Source: Bacillota bacterium
GTDB lineage: Bacteria > Bacillota > Clostridia > Peptostreptococcales > Anaerovoracaceae
NCBI GenBank assembly: GCA_016281165.1
Contig: JAEEIC010000119.1
Coordinates: 1-11,243 of the forward strand
Direction: 5' to 3'
DNA: 11,243 nt
The number at the start of each line of letters is the position of its first letter. Within the stretch, counting starts at the first letter, position 1. This document shows, one piece after another, positions 1 through 6,462 of this stretch. The notes under the pieces are model-generated. The model was not told where the DNA came from. It was given only the letters and a program-made list of their open reading frames with translations, and did not search any database. Made by a program: the position numbers and the translations under genes.

Positions 1-2
1 AT

Positions 3-42
3 ATATCCGCAAAATCGTTTTTACGCCGGATTTTGCGGATAT
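3..42. repeat. Perfect 14-bp inverted repeat (hairpin), possible terminator
   Basis: The arms at 3-16 (ATATCCGCAAAATC) and 29-42 are exact reverse complements, separated by a 12-base spacer. The repeat is AT-rich compared with the surrounding GC-rich coding DNA. It lies about 60 bases beyond the end of the acylase remnant, so it could be the intrinsic terminator of the minus-strand operon, but any U-tract would fall outside the window. It could equally be a two-fold binding site for a regulator or the stem of a small mobile element. The repeat itself is certain; its role is not. Confidence 0.6.
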
Positions 43-104
43 TCCGAATGTTTTAAGCGTTATCAGCATGTAAGGTTCAGTTTCGCGCCTTCGAGCGCAC
101 GCCC

Positions 105-425
105 TCAGTGCACGTGGTGGAGCTCGAGCAGCACCTGGGGCACTCCGACCGAAGGACTGGTCCTGACGACGGTGATCATGCCGTCGATGGGAGAGGTGAT
201 GTCCTTGATCTTGTTGCCGAAGTAGTCGCGTATCTCGCCGCCGGCTTCGGTGAGCATGGCGGGAACGCCCCTGGCGATGAGCTTGCCGAACATGGAGCCC
301 AAGGGAGCCGCGTTCCTCTGGGCGATGGGGGTATGCACCAGGCAGGCGATGCTATAGGCCTGCGCCATCTCCTCGATCTTGTCGTCCATGGCCTTGTCTC
401 CGGTCACCGTGACGGAGATGAAGGG
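105..425 (-). pseudogene. Remnant of an AstE/AspA-family (succinylglutamate desuccinylase/aspartoacylase) zinc acylase
   Basis: An open frame of 106 codons, ending in TGA at 105-107, begins immediately after the TAG stop of the aldo/keto reductase and in the same frame. Its start, PFISVTVTGDKAMDD, resembles the middle of AstE/AspA-family proteins. Next come a conserved TEAGG-type stretch (residues 52-56 counted from GTG 407) and a GEIRDYFGNK...SPIDGM segment typical of the family's C-terminal beta domain. Two pieces are missing. The first is the N-terminal half, which carries the HxxE and second His zinc ligands. The second is the roughly 80 residues that normally separate the TEAGG and GEIRDYFG motifs, which here share the same GGE. 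No Shine-Dalgarno sequence precedes the possible GTG start at 407. I infer a dead fragment left by two deletions. The family assignment is from memory of motifs, without a search. Confidence 0.68.
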
Positions 426-1601
426 CTAATATCTGGCGATCTTCGTCATCACCGTCCTGCCGACGCTGTAGGCGGGCCCCTCGAACTGCTTCGCGACCCT
501 GACCAGCTCGTCCCTTATATGTATGCCCTGGGGGCAGTGGGTCTCGCAGCGGCCGCATTTGACGCAGAGCGAGGCCGCCGAGGAGTTCTTCCGCAGGCCG
601 GTGCACATGAAATAATCCTTGAAGGCCCAGAACTTCCCCTCGACCGGCACCATGTTGAAGGCCGCGAAGGATCCCGGTATATCGACTCCGGCGGGACAGG
701 GCATGCAGTAGCGGCAGCCCGTGCAGGGGACCATCATGTTGCGGTTGATCTCCGCGGCGATGGCCTTCGAGAGAGCTAGCTCTTCCGCGGATACCAGGCC
801 CGCTCCCGCGTTCTCGGCTGTCCTGACGTTCTCCTCGAGCATCTCGAGGGAGTTCATGCCCGAGAGCACGCAGGTGACCTGGGGCTGATTCCACAGCCAG
901 CGGAAGCTCAGGGCGGCGGGAGTCATGCCGGGATCGAAAGCCCTGAGCATCTCCCTGCCCTTCGGGGGCAGATCAACGAGCTTCCCCCCTCTCAGGGGCT
1001 CCATTATGATCACGGGCACGCCCTTTGAGCCCGCGTACTCGAGACCGGTCCTGCCGGCCTGCGAGTTCTCGTCGTAATAATTGTACTGTATCTGGCAGAA
1101 ATCCCAGTCGCGGGCGTCGAGCAGCTTCATGAACATGTCGGAATTGCCGTGGTAGGAAAAGCCCACCTGGCCGATGGCGCCCGAAGCCTTCTTCTCTTCC
1201 AGCCACTGCTCTATGCCTAAGGCCTTGAGCCTCTCCCAGGTGGCGAGGTCGGTCAGCATGTGCATGAGGTAGAAGTCGACGTGGTCGGTGCGCAGGCGCG
1301 AGAGCTCCTCGCTGAAATATTTGTCCATGTCGGAGGGCTTCTTCAGCAGGTAATGAGGCAGCTTGGTCGCGATCCTTACCCGGTCTCTGGCCCCGTTCTT
1401 CTCGAGTATCCTTCCCAGAGCGTCCTCGCTGCCGGGATAGATGTAGGCAGTGTCGAAATAGTTGACGCCCAGCTCTATGGCCCTCATGATCTCCTTTTCG
1501 GTCTTGTCCACGTCCACTCCGGTCATCCTGCGGGTGAACCTCATGCAGCCGTAGCCGAGGATGGAGACGTCTTTTCCGCTCTTGTCCTGCCTGTAGTTCA
1601 T
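426..1601 (-). CDS. Aldo/keto reductase with C-terminal 4Fe-4S ferredoxin domain
   Basis: A 391-residue NAD(P)H-type aldo/keto reductase carrying a C-terminal iron-sulfur module, a form common in anaerobic bacteria. The TIM-barrel part covers about residues 5-285 and shows the catalytic tetrad as D50 and Y55 (NYFDTAYIYPGSEDALG), K80 (IATK) and H114 (FYLMH). The ferredoxin part has two cysteine clusters, C293/C296/C299/C302 followed by P and C346/C349/C352/C356 followed by P, enough for two 4Fe-4S clusters. The ATG at 1601 is chosen because GGGAGG lies just upstream and the conserved N-terminus begins there. That ATG overlaps the stop of the upstream kinase-like gene in an ATGA, implying translational coupling. 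The natural substrate cannot be read from the sequence; small aldehydes or ketones are likely. It is the last intact gene of the six-gene operon. Confidence 0.93.
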   Translation of the reverse strand: MNYRQDKSGKDVSILGYGCMRFTRRMTGVDVDKTEKEIMRAIELGVNYFDTAYIYPGSEDALGRILEKNGARDRVRIATKLPHYLLKKPSDMDKYFSEELSRLRTDHVDFYLMHMLTDLATWERLKALGIEQWLEEKKASGAIGQVGFSYHGNSDMFMKLLDARDWDFCQIQYNYYDENSQAGRTGLEYAGSKGVPVIIMEPLRGGKLVDLPPKGREMLRAFDPGMTPAALSFRWLWNQPQVTCVLSGMNSLEMLEENVRTAENAGAGLVSAEELALSKAIAAEINRNMMVPCTGCRYCMPCPAGVDIPGSFAAFNMVPVEGKFWAFKDYFMCTGLRKNSSAASLCVKCGRCETHCPQGIHIRDELVRVAKQFEGPAYSVGRTVMTKIARY

Positions 1602-2206
1602 ATATCCTCCCGACCCCCGTCCAGGGCCTCCCTTATCTTGAGCGTTAACTGCTGTACGTCTATGCTGCCGGGATAGGTGGCGTCTACTCTGATGGAAGGG
1701 CCGCTCCACGAGAGCTCGTCCATGCCCCTTTCGAGGAAGCGCCACGAAAAGCCCTCGTAGGACATGCTGAAGCTGATCTCCTCGCCGGGGTGCGGAGGAT
1801 AATGATCCTGCATGGCGTGGCCGAGATGGCGCCTTTGGGCGCTGTCCCTTGCCACGTATCTTTCGTACAGGACCTTCGGATCTCCCGAAAGGAAGACCGT
1901 GACCGGCGTGAGGGAGTACTTCTTCATCAGAGCCTCGAGCTCAAGGGCCTGTTCCTTCGCGAAATTGTTGTCTATGATCATGGAGCAGCCGGCCTTGATC
2001 AGGCTCTCCATGACTCTGAAGAGGACCTCGGTCGCGGCGGCGTCGAGCCGCCTTTTCTCGTCATAACAGGTGAAGCCGATGGTGTCGAAAAGGCCCTCTT
2101 TTATGCGGTCCTTTTCCAGTATGGGCCAGGGGAAGCTCTTCTGCAGCTTCTTGGCGAGGGTGGATTTTCCGGTGGCGGGAAGTCCGGCCAGGATGATGAT
2201 ATCCAT
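1598..2206 (-). CDS. P-loop (AAA_33-type) ATPase, probable small-molecule kinase
   Basis: A 202-residue cytoplasmic P-loop protein. Walker A is GLPATGKST at residues 8-16, directly after the first beta strand (MDIIILA). The segment SMIIDNNF (75-82) resembles the second conserved strand of AAA_33/zeta-like kinases, and the R125RHLGH motif (125-130) resembles the RHxGH seen in this group. These proteins usually phosphorylate a small molecule or a nucleic-acid end; the substrate here is unknown. The ATG at 2206 has GAGGAG a few bases upstream, partly within the end of the aldolase gene. The stop overlaps the start of the aldo/keto reductase (ATGA at 1598-1601). Its place between eda and the reductase suggests a metabolic role, for example on a sugar acid. 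That last point is inference. Confidence 0.8.
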   Translation of the reverse strand: MDIIILAGLPATGKSTLAKKLQKSFPWPILEKDRIKEGLFDTIGFTCYDEKRRLDAAATEVLFRVMESLIKAGCSMIIDNNFAKEQALELEALMKKYSLTPVTVFLSGDPKVLYERYVARDSAQRRHLGHAMQDHYPPHPGEEISFSMSYEGFSWRFLERGMDELSWSGPSIRVDATYPGSIDVQQLTLKIREALDGGREDI

Positions 2207-2217
2207 GGTCCCGCTCC

Positions 2218-2868
2218 TCAAACTCCGAGCAGGGAGGTGAAGGCGCGGGAGGCCTCGGTGATCTTTTCCCACTCTCCGGCCTTTATCCACTCTTTTTTGA
2301 ACAGGCAGCCCGCGACGCCCAGAGCGCTGCAGCCGGCCGCCAGGTAATCCTTCGCGTCCTTTCCGGTGACTCCGCCGACCGCCATGAGCCTGACCTGGCT
2401 CAGGGGAGCGGAGACGTTCTTGAAGTAAGAGACGCCCATGTTGCAGGCGGGGAAGACCTTGACGAAATCGGCGCCCAGATCCCAGGCCTGCTTGATCTCC
2501 GTGGGGGTCAGGGCCCCGGGGATGGAGACCAGGCCCTGTTTTACAGTCTCCTTTATGACCGCGGCGTCGGTATTGGGAGCGACGATGAAGAGGGCTCCCG
2601 CCTCCTTCGCCTGCCTCACCATCTCCGCCGTGGTGACGGTGCCGGCGCCGAAGGCCATGCAATGGCCGAGCTCCTTTATCAGCAGCTTTATGGTCGAGAC
2701 CGTCAGCTCTCTTTCCTCCTCCGACCTCTGGTCGAAGGTGACCTCCAGAAGGTCGACGCCGCCCTCGTGCAGGGCCCGCGCCAGCTTGAGGCAGTCTTCT
2801 CCGTAGACTCCCCTCACGATGGCCATGACCTTCTTCTCTTCTATCATGCGTATGATGTCGTCTTTCAT
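2218..2868 (-). CDS. eda: 2-keto-3-deoxy-6-phosphogluconate / 2-keto-4-hydroxyglutarate aldolase
   Basis: A 216-residue class I aldolase that splits KDPG to pyruvate and glyceraldehyde 3-phosphate, or KHG to pyruvate and glyoxylate. Visible family marks are AIVRG (16-20), the catalytic glutamate E42 in LLEVTF, GAGTV (74-78), PGALTPTEI (117-125), the Schiff-base lysine K137 in DFVKVFPA, and a phosphate-binding AVGGV (163-167). The usual Ser of the FxxSPxxD stretch is Ala here (FIVAPNTD, 94-101), a small departure. Length matches the family. The ATG at 2868 follows a strong AAAGGAGA. The gene lies 41 bases after the dehydrogenase and 11 bases before the kinase-like gene, in the same operon. It could serve the Entner-Doudoroff route or hexuronate breakdown; no other gene of either pathway is seen here. 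Confidence 0.93.
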   Translation of the reverse strand: MKDDIIRMIEEKKVMAIVRGVYGEDCLKLARALHEGGVDLLEVTFDQRSEEERELTVSTIKLLIKELGHCMAFGAGTVTTAEMVRQAKEAGALFIVAPNTDAAVIKETVKQGLVSIPGALTPTEIKQAWDLGADFVKVFPACNMGVSYFKNVSAPLSQVRLMAVGGVTGKDAKDYLAAGCSALGVAGCLFKKEWIKAGEWEKITEASRAFTSLLGV

Positions 2869-2909
2869 GATGTCTCCTTTATGGGAAAACGCCCGTCAGA
2901 GCTCCCGCC

Positions 2910-3863
2910 TCACCACAAGGGATAAAGAGGCCGTCCGCCGTCCCTCACCCTGATGATGGACTCGGCGCAGATCAGGCCTCCGTTGTAATTGGTCTCGTAG
3001 CTCAGGGCCGCCGCGTGGGGCGAGAGCACCGTGTTCTCAAGGCCCAGAAGTATATTGTCCGCGGTCAGGGGCTCGGTCTCGAAGACGTCTATGGCCGCTC
3101 CGGCGAGCTTTCCGCTCTTAAGGGCCGCGTAAAGCGCCTTTTCGTCGACCAGACTTCCCCTGGCGGTATTGACCAGGTAAGCTCCGTCCTTCATGAGGGC
3201 GATGGTATCACTGTTCATCAGGTGGAAGGTCTCGGGCGTGGAGGGAAGATGCAGCGAGATCACGTCGGCGCGGGAGAGAGCCTCTTCAAAGCCGCATGGG
3301 GCCACTCCCCTTTCCTTTGCCGCCTCTTCGTCCATATAGGGATCATAGGCCAAAAGCGTGACGCCAAAGCCCTTCAGAAGCTCCGCCAGCCTTCTTCCTA
3401 TGCGGCCGAAGCCGATGATGGCGACCGTCCTGCCGCTGAGCTCGAACATGGGATAGCGCGACCAGAGGCCCTTCCTCGCCGCCGCGTCGAAGCGGGGACC
3501 GTTCTTCAGCAGGGCGAGCAGCTGGCCCAGAGCGAACTCCGCCACCGCGTTGTGGTTGGCGATGAGGCCCACCTGAACGCCCATGGACCTGAGCTTCTTA
3601 AGATCGAGATTGTCGGTGCCGACCCCGAAGCGCATGAGCGCCCTGAGCTCCCCGCATTTCGAGAGCAGCGGCGCCTCGTATCTTTCGGTGCCGGCGATGA
3701 CCGCGAAGGCGTCCTTTATCATATCCAGAAGCTCCGCTTCGGAGAGCTTCGCCCCGCTCTCGTTGCAGACCAGCGTAAAGCCCGCGTCCGTGAGCATCTT
3801 TCTCGCTTCATCGCAAATGAGGCTCTTCTGATGCCTGAAGGGCATCGCCACTATCTGCGCCAT
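2910..3863 (-). CDS. D-isomer-specific 2-hydroxyacid dehydrogenase
   Basis: A 317-residue NAD(P)-dependent dehydrogenase reducing 2-oxoacids to D-2-hydroxyacids or the reverse. The Rossmann motif GFGRIG is at 151-156, with an acidic residue (D174) after the second strand, which favours NAD. The catalytic triad can be read as R235 (VNTARGSL), E264 (DVFETEP) and H283 (LSPHAAALS). RFGVGTDNLD (78-87) is the typical substrate-loop segment. There is no ACT domain, so it is shorter than most biosynthetic SerA enzymes; a glyoxylate/hydroxypyruvate or phosphoglycerate-type dehydrogenase are both possible. The ATG at 3863 follows AAAGGAGGAAGAGAA; the open frame upstream to 4019 lacks family similarity and overlaps the NUDIX gene. 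The neighbouring aldolase releases pyruvate and possibly glyoxylate, a reasonable substrate link. Confidence 0.92.
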   Translation of the reverse strand: MAQIVAMPFRHQKSLICDEARKMLTDAGFTLVCNESGAKLSEAELLDMIKDAFAVIAGTERYEAPLLSKCGELRALMRFGVGTDNLDLKKLRSMGVQVGLIANHNAVAEFALGQLLALLKNGPRFDAAARKGLWSRYPMFELSGRTVAIIGFGRIGRRLAELLKGFGVTLLAYDPYMDEEAAKERGVAPCGFEEALSRADVISLHLPSTPETFHLMNSDTIALMKDGAYLVNTARGSLVDEKALYAALKSGKLAGAAIDVFETEPLTADNILLGLENTVLSPHAAALSYETNYNGGLICAESIIRVRDGGRPLYPLW

Positions 3864-3901
3864 TTCTCTTCCTCCTTTTGGTATCAGACTGTTTGCGGGT
3901 C

Positions 3902-4321
3902 CTAACGCCCCGGATCCGCGGGCTCCGCGGAAAGAGCCGGATGATCCCTGAGCTCTTCGATGACGGCAAGATCGGCGGGGAGCCAGCGGACGCTGAGAAG
4001 CTCGTCCCTTCCCAGCCACCTGGCTGCCTCGTGCTCCTTCAGGGTGAGCTCCCCTTTCGTGACCGCGGTCAGAAAGCAGAGCATGCTGAGATGGAACTCG
4101 GGATAATCGTACTCGGCGCGGGCCAAAAGCGCCGAAGGCTCCGTCTCCACTCCCAGCTCCTCGAGCATCTCGCGGCGCAGGGCCTCTTCAGGCGTCTCGC
4201 CCGGCTCGATCTTCCCGCCGGGGAACTCCCAGTAGTCCTTCCAGGGCCCGTAGCCCCGCTGGGTCGCGAAGACCCGCCCGTCTTCGATCACTATCGCCGC
4301 CGCGACATTGACGATCTTCAT
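3902..4321 (-). CDS. NUDIX hydrolase, MutT/8-oxo-dGTP diphosphatase type
   Basis: A 139-residue NUDIX protein that hydrolyses a nucleoside diphosphate linked to another moiety. The box GX5EX7REUXEEXGU is complete from G36 to V58 (GGKIEPGETPEEALRREM then LEELGV). The preceding RGYGPWKDYWEFPGG and the late RWLPADL (112-118) are characteristic of MutT-like proteins that clear oxidised dGTP, so this is the favoured role. Start choice is open. The ATG at 4321 gives the usual MKIVNVAAAIV opening and has GGAG nine bases upstream. The ATG at 4348 directly abuts the thpR stop (TGAATG), has GGAGG eleven bases upstream, and would add nine residues. The gene is second in the operon. A more general NUDIX substrate is the alternative. 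Confidence 0.88.
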   Translation of the reverse strand: MKIVNVAAAIVIEDGRVFATQRGYGPWKDYWEFPGGKIEPGETPEEALRREMLEELGVETEPSALLARAEYDYPEFHLSMLCFLTAVTKGELTLKEHEAARWLGRDELLSVRWLPADLAVIEELRDHPALSAEPADPGR

Positions 4322-4348
4322 CGTTTTCCGCTCCATGCCTTCTGTCAT

Positions 4349-4864
4349 TCAGCGCCCGGCCTCCGCCGCGCCTATCACGGTATATATCATGCCTCGCTTT
4401 CCCTTGTCCGACCTCATCAGCACGATGCGGTCCACGGTCATGCTCCGGGGGCTGAGCTCAAGCTCCGGCAGGACGTTCTCCCTTGCCGTGACCGGCCTTC
4501 GCAGGAAAGTCACGTGGGCCCTGAACTTTTTCGCGTCGAAGGGGACGCCGGCCGCCGCCAGCGAGCGCCTCAGCCTGCGCGCGAGAGCCTCGAGCGGAGC
4601 GCTCTTCGAAAAGCCCGCCCACCAGACCCCGTCAAAGCGGCCCGTCCTGTCCATCGTGATCTCAAAAGGCTCGAAAGACACGCCCTCCATGGCCTCGAGC
4701 ACCGCCCCGGGATCCGGGTGCTCGCCGATGAAGGCCAGCGTCAGGTGCAGGTTCTCCCGCGGGGAGAAGCTTCCGTCCACTCCCTGCCGCCTGCAGTCCC
4801 GCTGTATGTCCTGCACGAGATCCCTCAGGGGACCGCTGAGTTCTATCGCGATAAAAAGTCTCAT
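4349..4864 (-). CDS. thpR: RNA 2',3'-cyclic phosphodiesterase (2'-5' RNA ligase family)
   Basis: A 171-residue member of the 2H phosphoesterase superfamily. Two HxTx motifs form the active site: HLTL at 40-43 and HVTF at 117-120, in two lobes of the expected size. Known relatives open 2',3'-cyclic phosphate ends of RNA and can join 2'-5' linked RNA; the cellular role is poorly understood. The N-terminus MRLFIAIELS is the family's conserved opening, which fixes the start at 4864. No Shine-Dalgarno sequence precedes this ATG. Instead an extended -10 promoter lies only nine bases upstream, so the mRNA is probably leaderless. It is the first gene of a six-gene operon; its stop abuts an ATG of the NUDIX gene. 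Confidence 0.92.
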   Translation of the reverse strand: MRLFIAIELSGPLRDLVQDIQRDCRRQGVDGSFSPRENLHLTLAFIGEHPDPGAVLEAMEGVSFEPFEITMDRTGRFDGVWWAGFSKSAPLEALARRLRRSLAAAGVPFDAKKFRAHVTFLRRPVTARENVLPELELSPRSMTVDRIVLMRSDKGKRGMIYTVIGAAEAGR

Positions 4865-4873
4865 ATCCGAAGT

Positions 4874-4882
4874 ATTATATCA
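4874..4882 (-). promoter_or_regulatory. Extended -10 promoter of the thpR operon (leaderless start)
   Basis: The minus strand reads TGATATAAT, a perfect TGn plus TATAAT. There is no good TTGACA about 17 bases further upstream; the extended -10 would compensate. Transcription should start near 4866-4868, only two to four bases before the thpR ATG at 4864, where no ribosome binding site is visible. It lies 27 bases after the T-tract of the upstream terminator. The motif is seen directly; its activity is inferred. Confidence 0.75.
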
Positions 4883-4909
4883 TACTGATGTAAGGAATTG
4901 TGTATATAT

Positions 4910-4937
4910 AAAAAAGCCGCGCCTTACACAGCGCGGC
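4910..4937 (-). terminator. Intrinsic terminator of the symporter operon
   Basis: On the minus strand a perfect 7-bp GC-only stem (GCCGCGC with GCGCGGC, arms 4931-4937 and 4916-4922) encloses an 8-base loop and is followed by six T residues (4915-4910) and further AT-rich sequence. It begins 19 bases after the symporter stop codon and separates that operon from the thpR promoter. Confidence 0.9.
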
Positions 4938-4956
4938 ATGTCCGCATCTCTTCGTT

Positions 4957-6339
4957 TTATATTTTCTTTCCGGCGCCAGCGAAGAGCCCCGCCAGCATCA
5001 CCGCCAGCGAGACGGCGACGCCGATGAAGACAGGGTCGCAGGGCAGCGCGAGCGTTCCCGCTGTATCCAGCGCTCCCAGCAGGAAGGTGATCGACGACGA
5101 TATCAGTATCGAGGCGATAACATATCTCTCGCCGATCTTCTTTTCGCACCACAGGCCCATGCAGAGAGGGACGAAAACGGTGCAGCCCCTCAGCCCCATG
5201 CTCATGAAGGCGAATTTGAGGATGACGTCGCCTATGGGAAGGCAGGAGACCGTGACCGCGGCGAGCAGGACCGCGAGGATGAGGACGCGGCTGTGATCGC
5301 GCCCGCACCCGATGAGCTCCCTGTCGATCACGGTGGATATGCCCAGCGCGAGGCCGGCCCCGGTCCCGACGGATGAGATGAAGAGAGTCCCCAGGCAGAT
5401 GCCTGAGAGCAGGTCCGGCATTCCCGAGTACCTGAGGATGAATTCGGTGAGCGCCGTTTTGGTGCTGAAGCCGGCGGGATCGGGCACGGTGACCCTCATA
5501 TACAGGCCGACGATGATGCCCATGACGCCCAGCGCCGCCGCCAGCGCGGCGCTGACGTACCCGCTTATCCGGGCGTCGCGCCTCGAGCCCGTCAGCAGAA
5601 GAGCCTGAACGTAGGTCTGAGTCGTTATTATGCCCAGGATCAGCGACGCTCCGGCGCCGAGGTCGATCCCGGCTCCCCGGCAGAACAGGCTCGCGTAGTT
5701 CCTCCCGGTCTCCGCCCGCAGAGCGGCGAAGGCGCCGAAGATCCCGGATACTCCTCCCAGGCCGCGGCAGGCGATGATGCCGCAGGCGAGCATGGATGAA
5801 TAAAGGAGCACGGTCTTAAGTATGCCCACGGAGCCCGCGCCTCTCGCTCCGCCTATCACGACGTATACCGCCATGACCGCCGCGCCCGCCAGCAGCGGCA
5901 GGACGGATCCCGCCCCGGGGAAGAGCACCAGGACCACGGCCGAGCAGGAGAGGAGCTGGGAGAGGATGTTGATGAACATCCCCAAAGAGTTGAGCACGCT
6001 CGCGACAGTACCGGCCCTGCTGCCGTAGCGCAGGCTGATCACGCCGACGAGAGTGGGAGAGCCGGATCGCCTTACGGGCTCATAGAAGACGCCCGTGAGG
6101 ATGACGCAGCCGAAACACGCGCCCAGAGTGAACCACCAGGCGCTCATGCCGTAAGTAAAAGCAAGCTGGGCGGTCCCTATAGTCGAAGAACCTCCCACGA
6201 CGCTGCCCATGAGCAGGCCGATCGCGACAGGAGCGGAGAGGCTCCCTTCTTTCTTTTTATTTCCTATCCCTGTGTATACAGCGAGCCCCACTATCCCCGC
6301 CAGGGAGAGCAGAGCTCCCGCTATCACCGCGTTGAACAT
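4957..6339 (-). CDS. Sodium:solute symporter family transporter
   Basis: A 460-residue, very hydrophobic membrane protein with about twelve to thirteen predicted helices spread over its whole length, the size and pattern of the SSS family (Na+-driven uptake of a small solute). The stretch GSVVGGSSTIGTAQLAF with GMSAWWFTLG (45-73) is the conserved second-helix region of SSS proteins. SLRYG (102-106) and GTGAGLALGIST near the middle also fit the family. The substrate cannot be told. The ATG at 6339 is chosen because GAGG lies about seven bases upstream, overlapping the stop of a possible 28-codon ORF; no other good start is seen. It is the last gene before an intrinsic terminator and follows the hydrolase by 140 bases. 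The hydrolase might act on an imported ester or amide, which is speculative. Confidence 0.87.
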   Translation of the reverse strand: MFNAVIAGALLSLAGIVGLAVYTGIGNKKKEGSLSAPVAIGLLMGSVVGGSSTIGTAQLAFTYGMSAWWFTLGACFGCVILTGVFYEPVRRSGSPTLVGVISLRYGSRAGTVASVLNSLGMFINILSQLLSCSAVVLVLFPGAGSVLPLLAGAAVMAVYVVIGGARGAGSVGILKTVLLYSSMLACGIIACRGLGGVSGIFGAFAALRAETGRNYASLFCRGAGIDLGAGASLILGIITTQTYVQALLLTGSRRDARISGYVSAALAAALGVMGIIVGLYMRVTVPDPAGFSTKTALTEFILRYSGMPDLLSGICLGTLFISSVGTGAGLALGISTVIDRELIGCGRDHSRVLILAVLLAAVTVSCLPIGDVILKFAFMSMGLRGCTVFVPLCMGLWCEKKIGERYVIASILISSSITFLLGALDTAGTLALPCDPVFIGVAVSLAVMLAGLFAGAGKKI

Positions 6340-6347
6340 GCGCCGCC

Positions 6348-6434
6348 TCAGATCTCCCTGTAAAGACCGGTCCCGGCGCCGGCCGCCAAAGCTTTCTTCA
6401 ACATGGTCAGATCCATTTTATCGATCATTGACAT
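6348..6434 (-). CDS. Possible 28-residue small protein or leader peptide upstream of the symporter
   Basis: An ATG-to-TGA frame encodes MSMIDKMDLTMLKKALAAG followed by nine more residues ending in YREI. It fills most of the 140-base gap between the hydrolase and the symporter. The stop codon lies eight bases before the symporter ATG and overlaps its GAGG ribosome binding site, the arrangement expected for translational coupling. Its own ribosome binding site is weak (AGAGAAGT just before the ATG), and I recognise no family. It may be a leader peptide, a small transporter partner, or a chance frame. Confidence 0.3.
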   Translation of the reverse strand: MSMIDKMDLTMLKKALAAGAGTGLYREI

Positions 6435-6462
6435 ACTTCTCTTTTTTTCCGGCCGCCGGATC

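Noticed and set aside
426..428. TAG read as an amino acid (pyrrolysine or suppression) joining reductase and remnant
   Set aside because: The NUDIX gene and the XRE gene also end in TAG at sensible family lengths, and the remnant lacks its zinc ligands, so a coding role for this TAG is not supported.
108..779. Long plus-strand open frame (223 codons)
   Set aside because: It is antisense to the aldo/keto reductase and the acylase remnant, has a low-complexity His/Gly/Asp-rich translation typical of a GC-rich shadow frame, and resembles no family.
352..894. Minus-strand frame of 180 codons inside the aldo/keto reductase
   Set aside because: It is an out-of-frame shadow of the reductase, rich in Arg and Gly, with no recognisable motif.
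1602..1745. N-terminal extension of the aldo/keto reductase
   Set aside because: The extra residues are the out-of-frame end of the kinase-like gene. The ATG at 1601 has a ribosome binding site and the family's usual start.
3015..4888. Long plus-strand frames opposite the dehydrogenase, NUDIX and thpR genes
   Set aside because: They lie fully antisense to genes with clear catalytic motifs, have no ribosome binding site, and give Arg/His-rich shadow translations.
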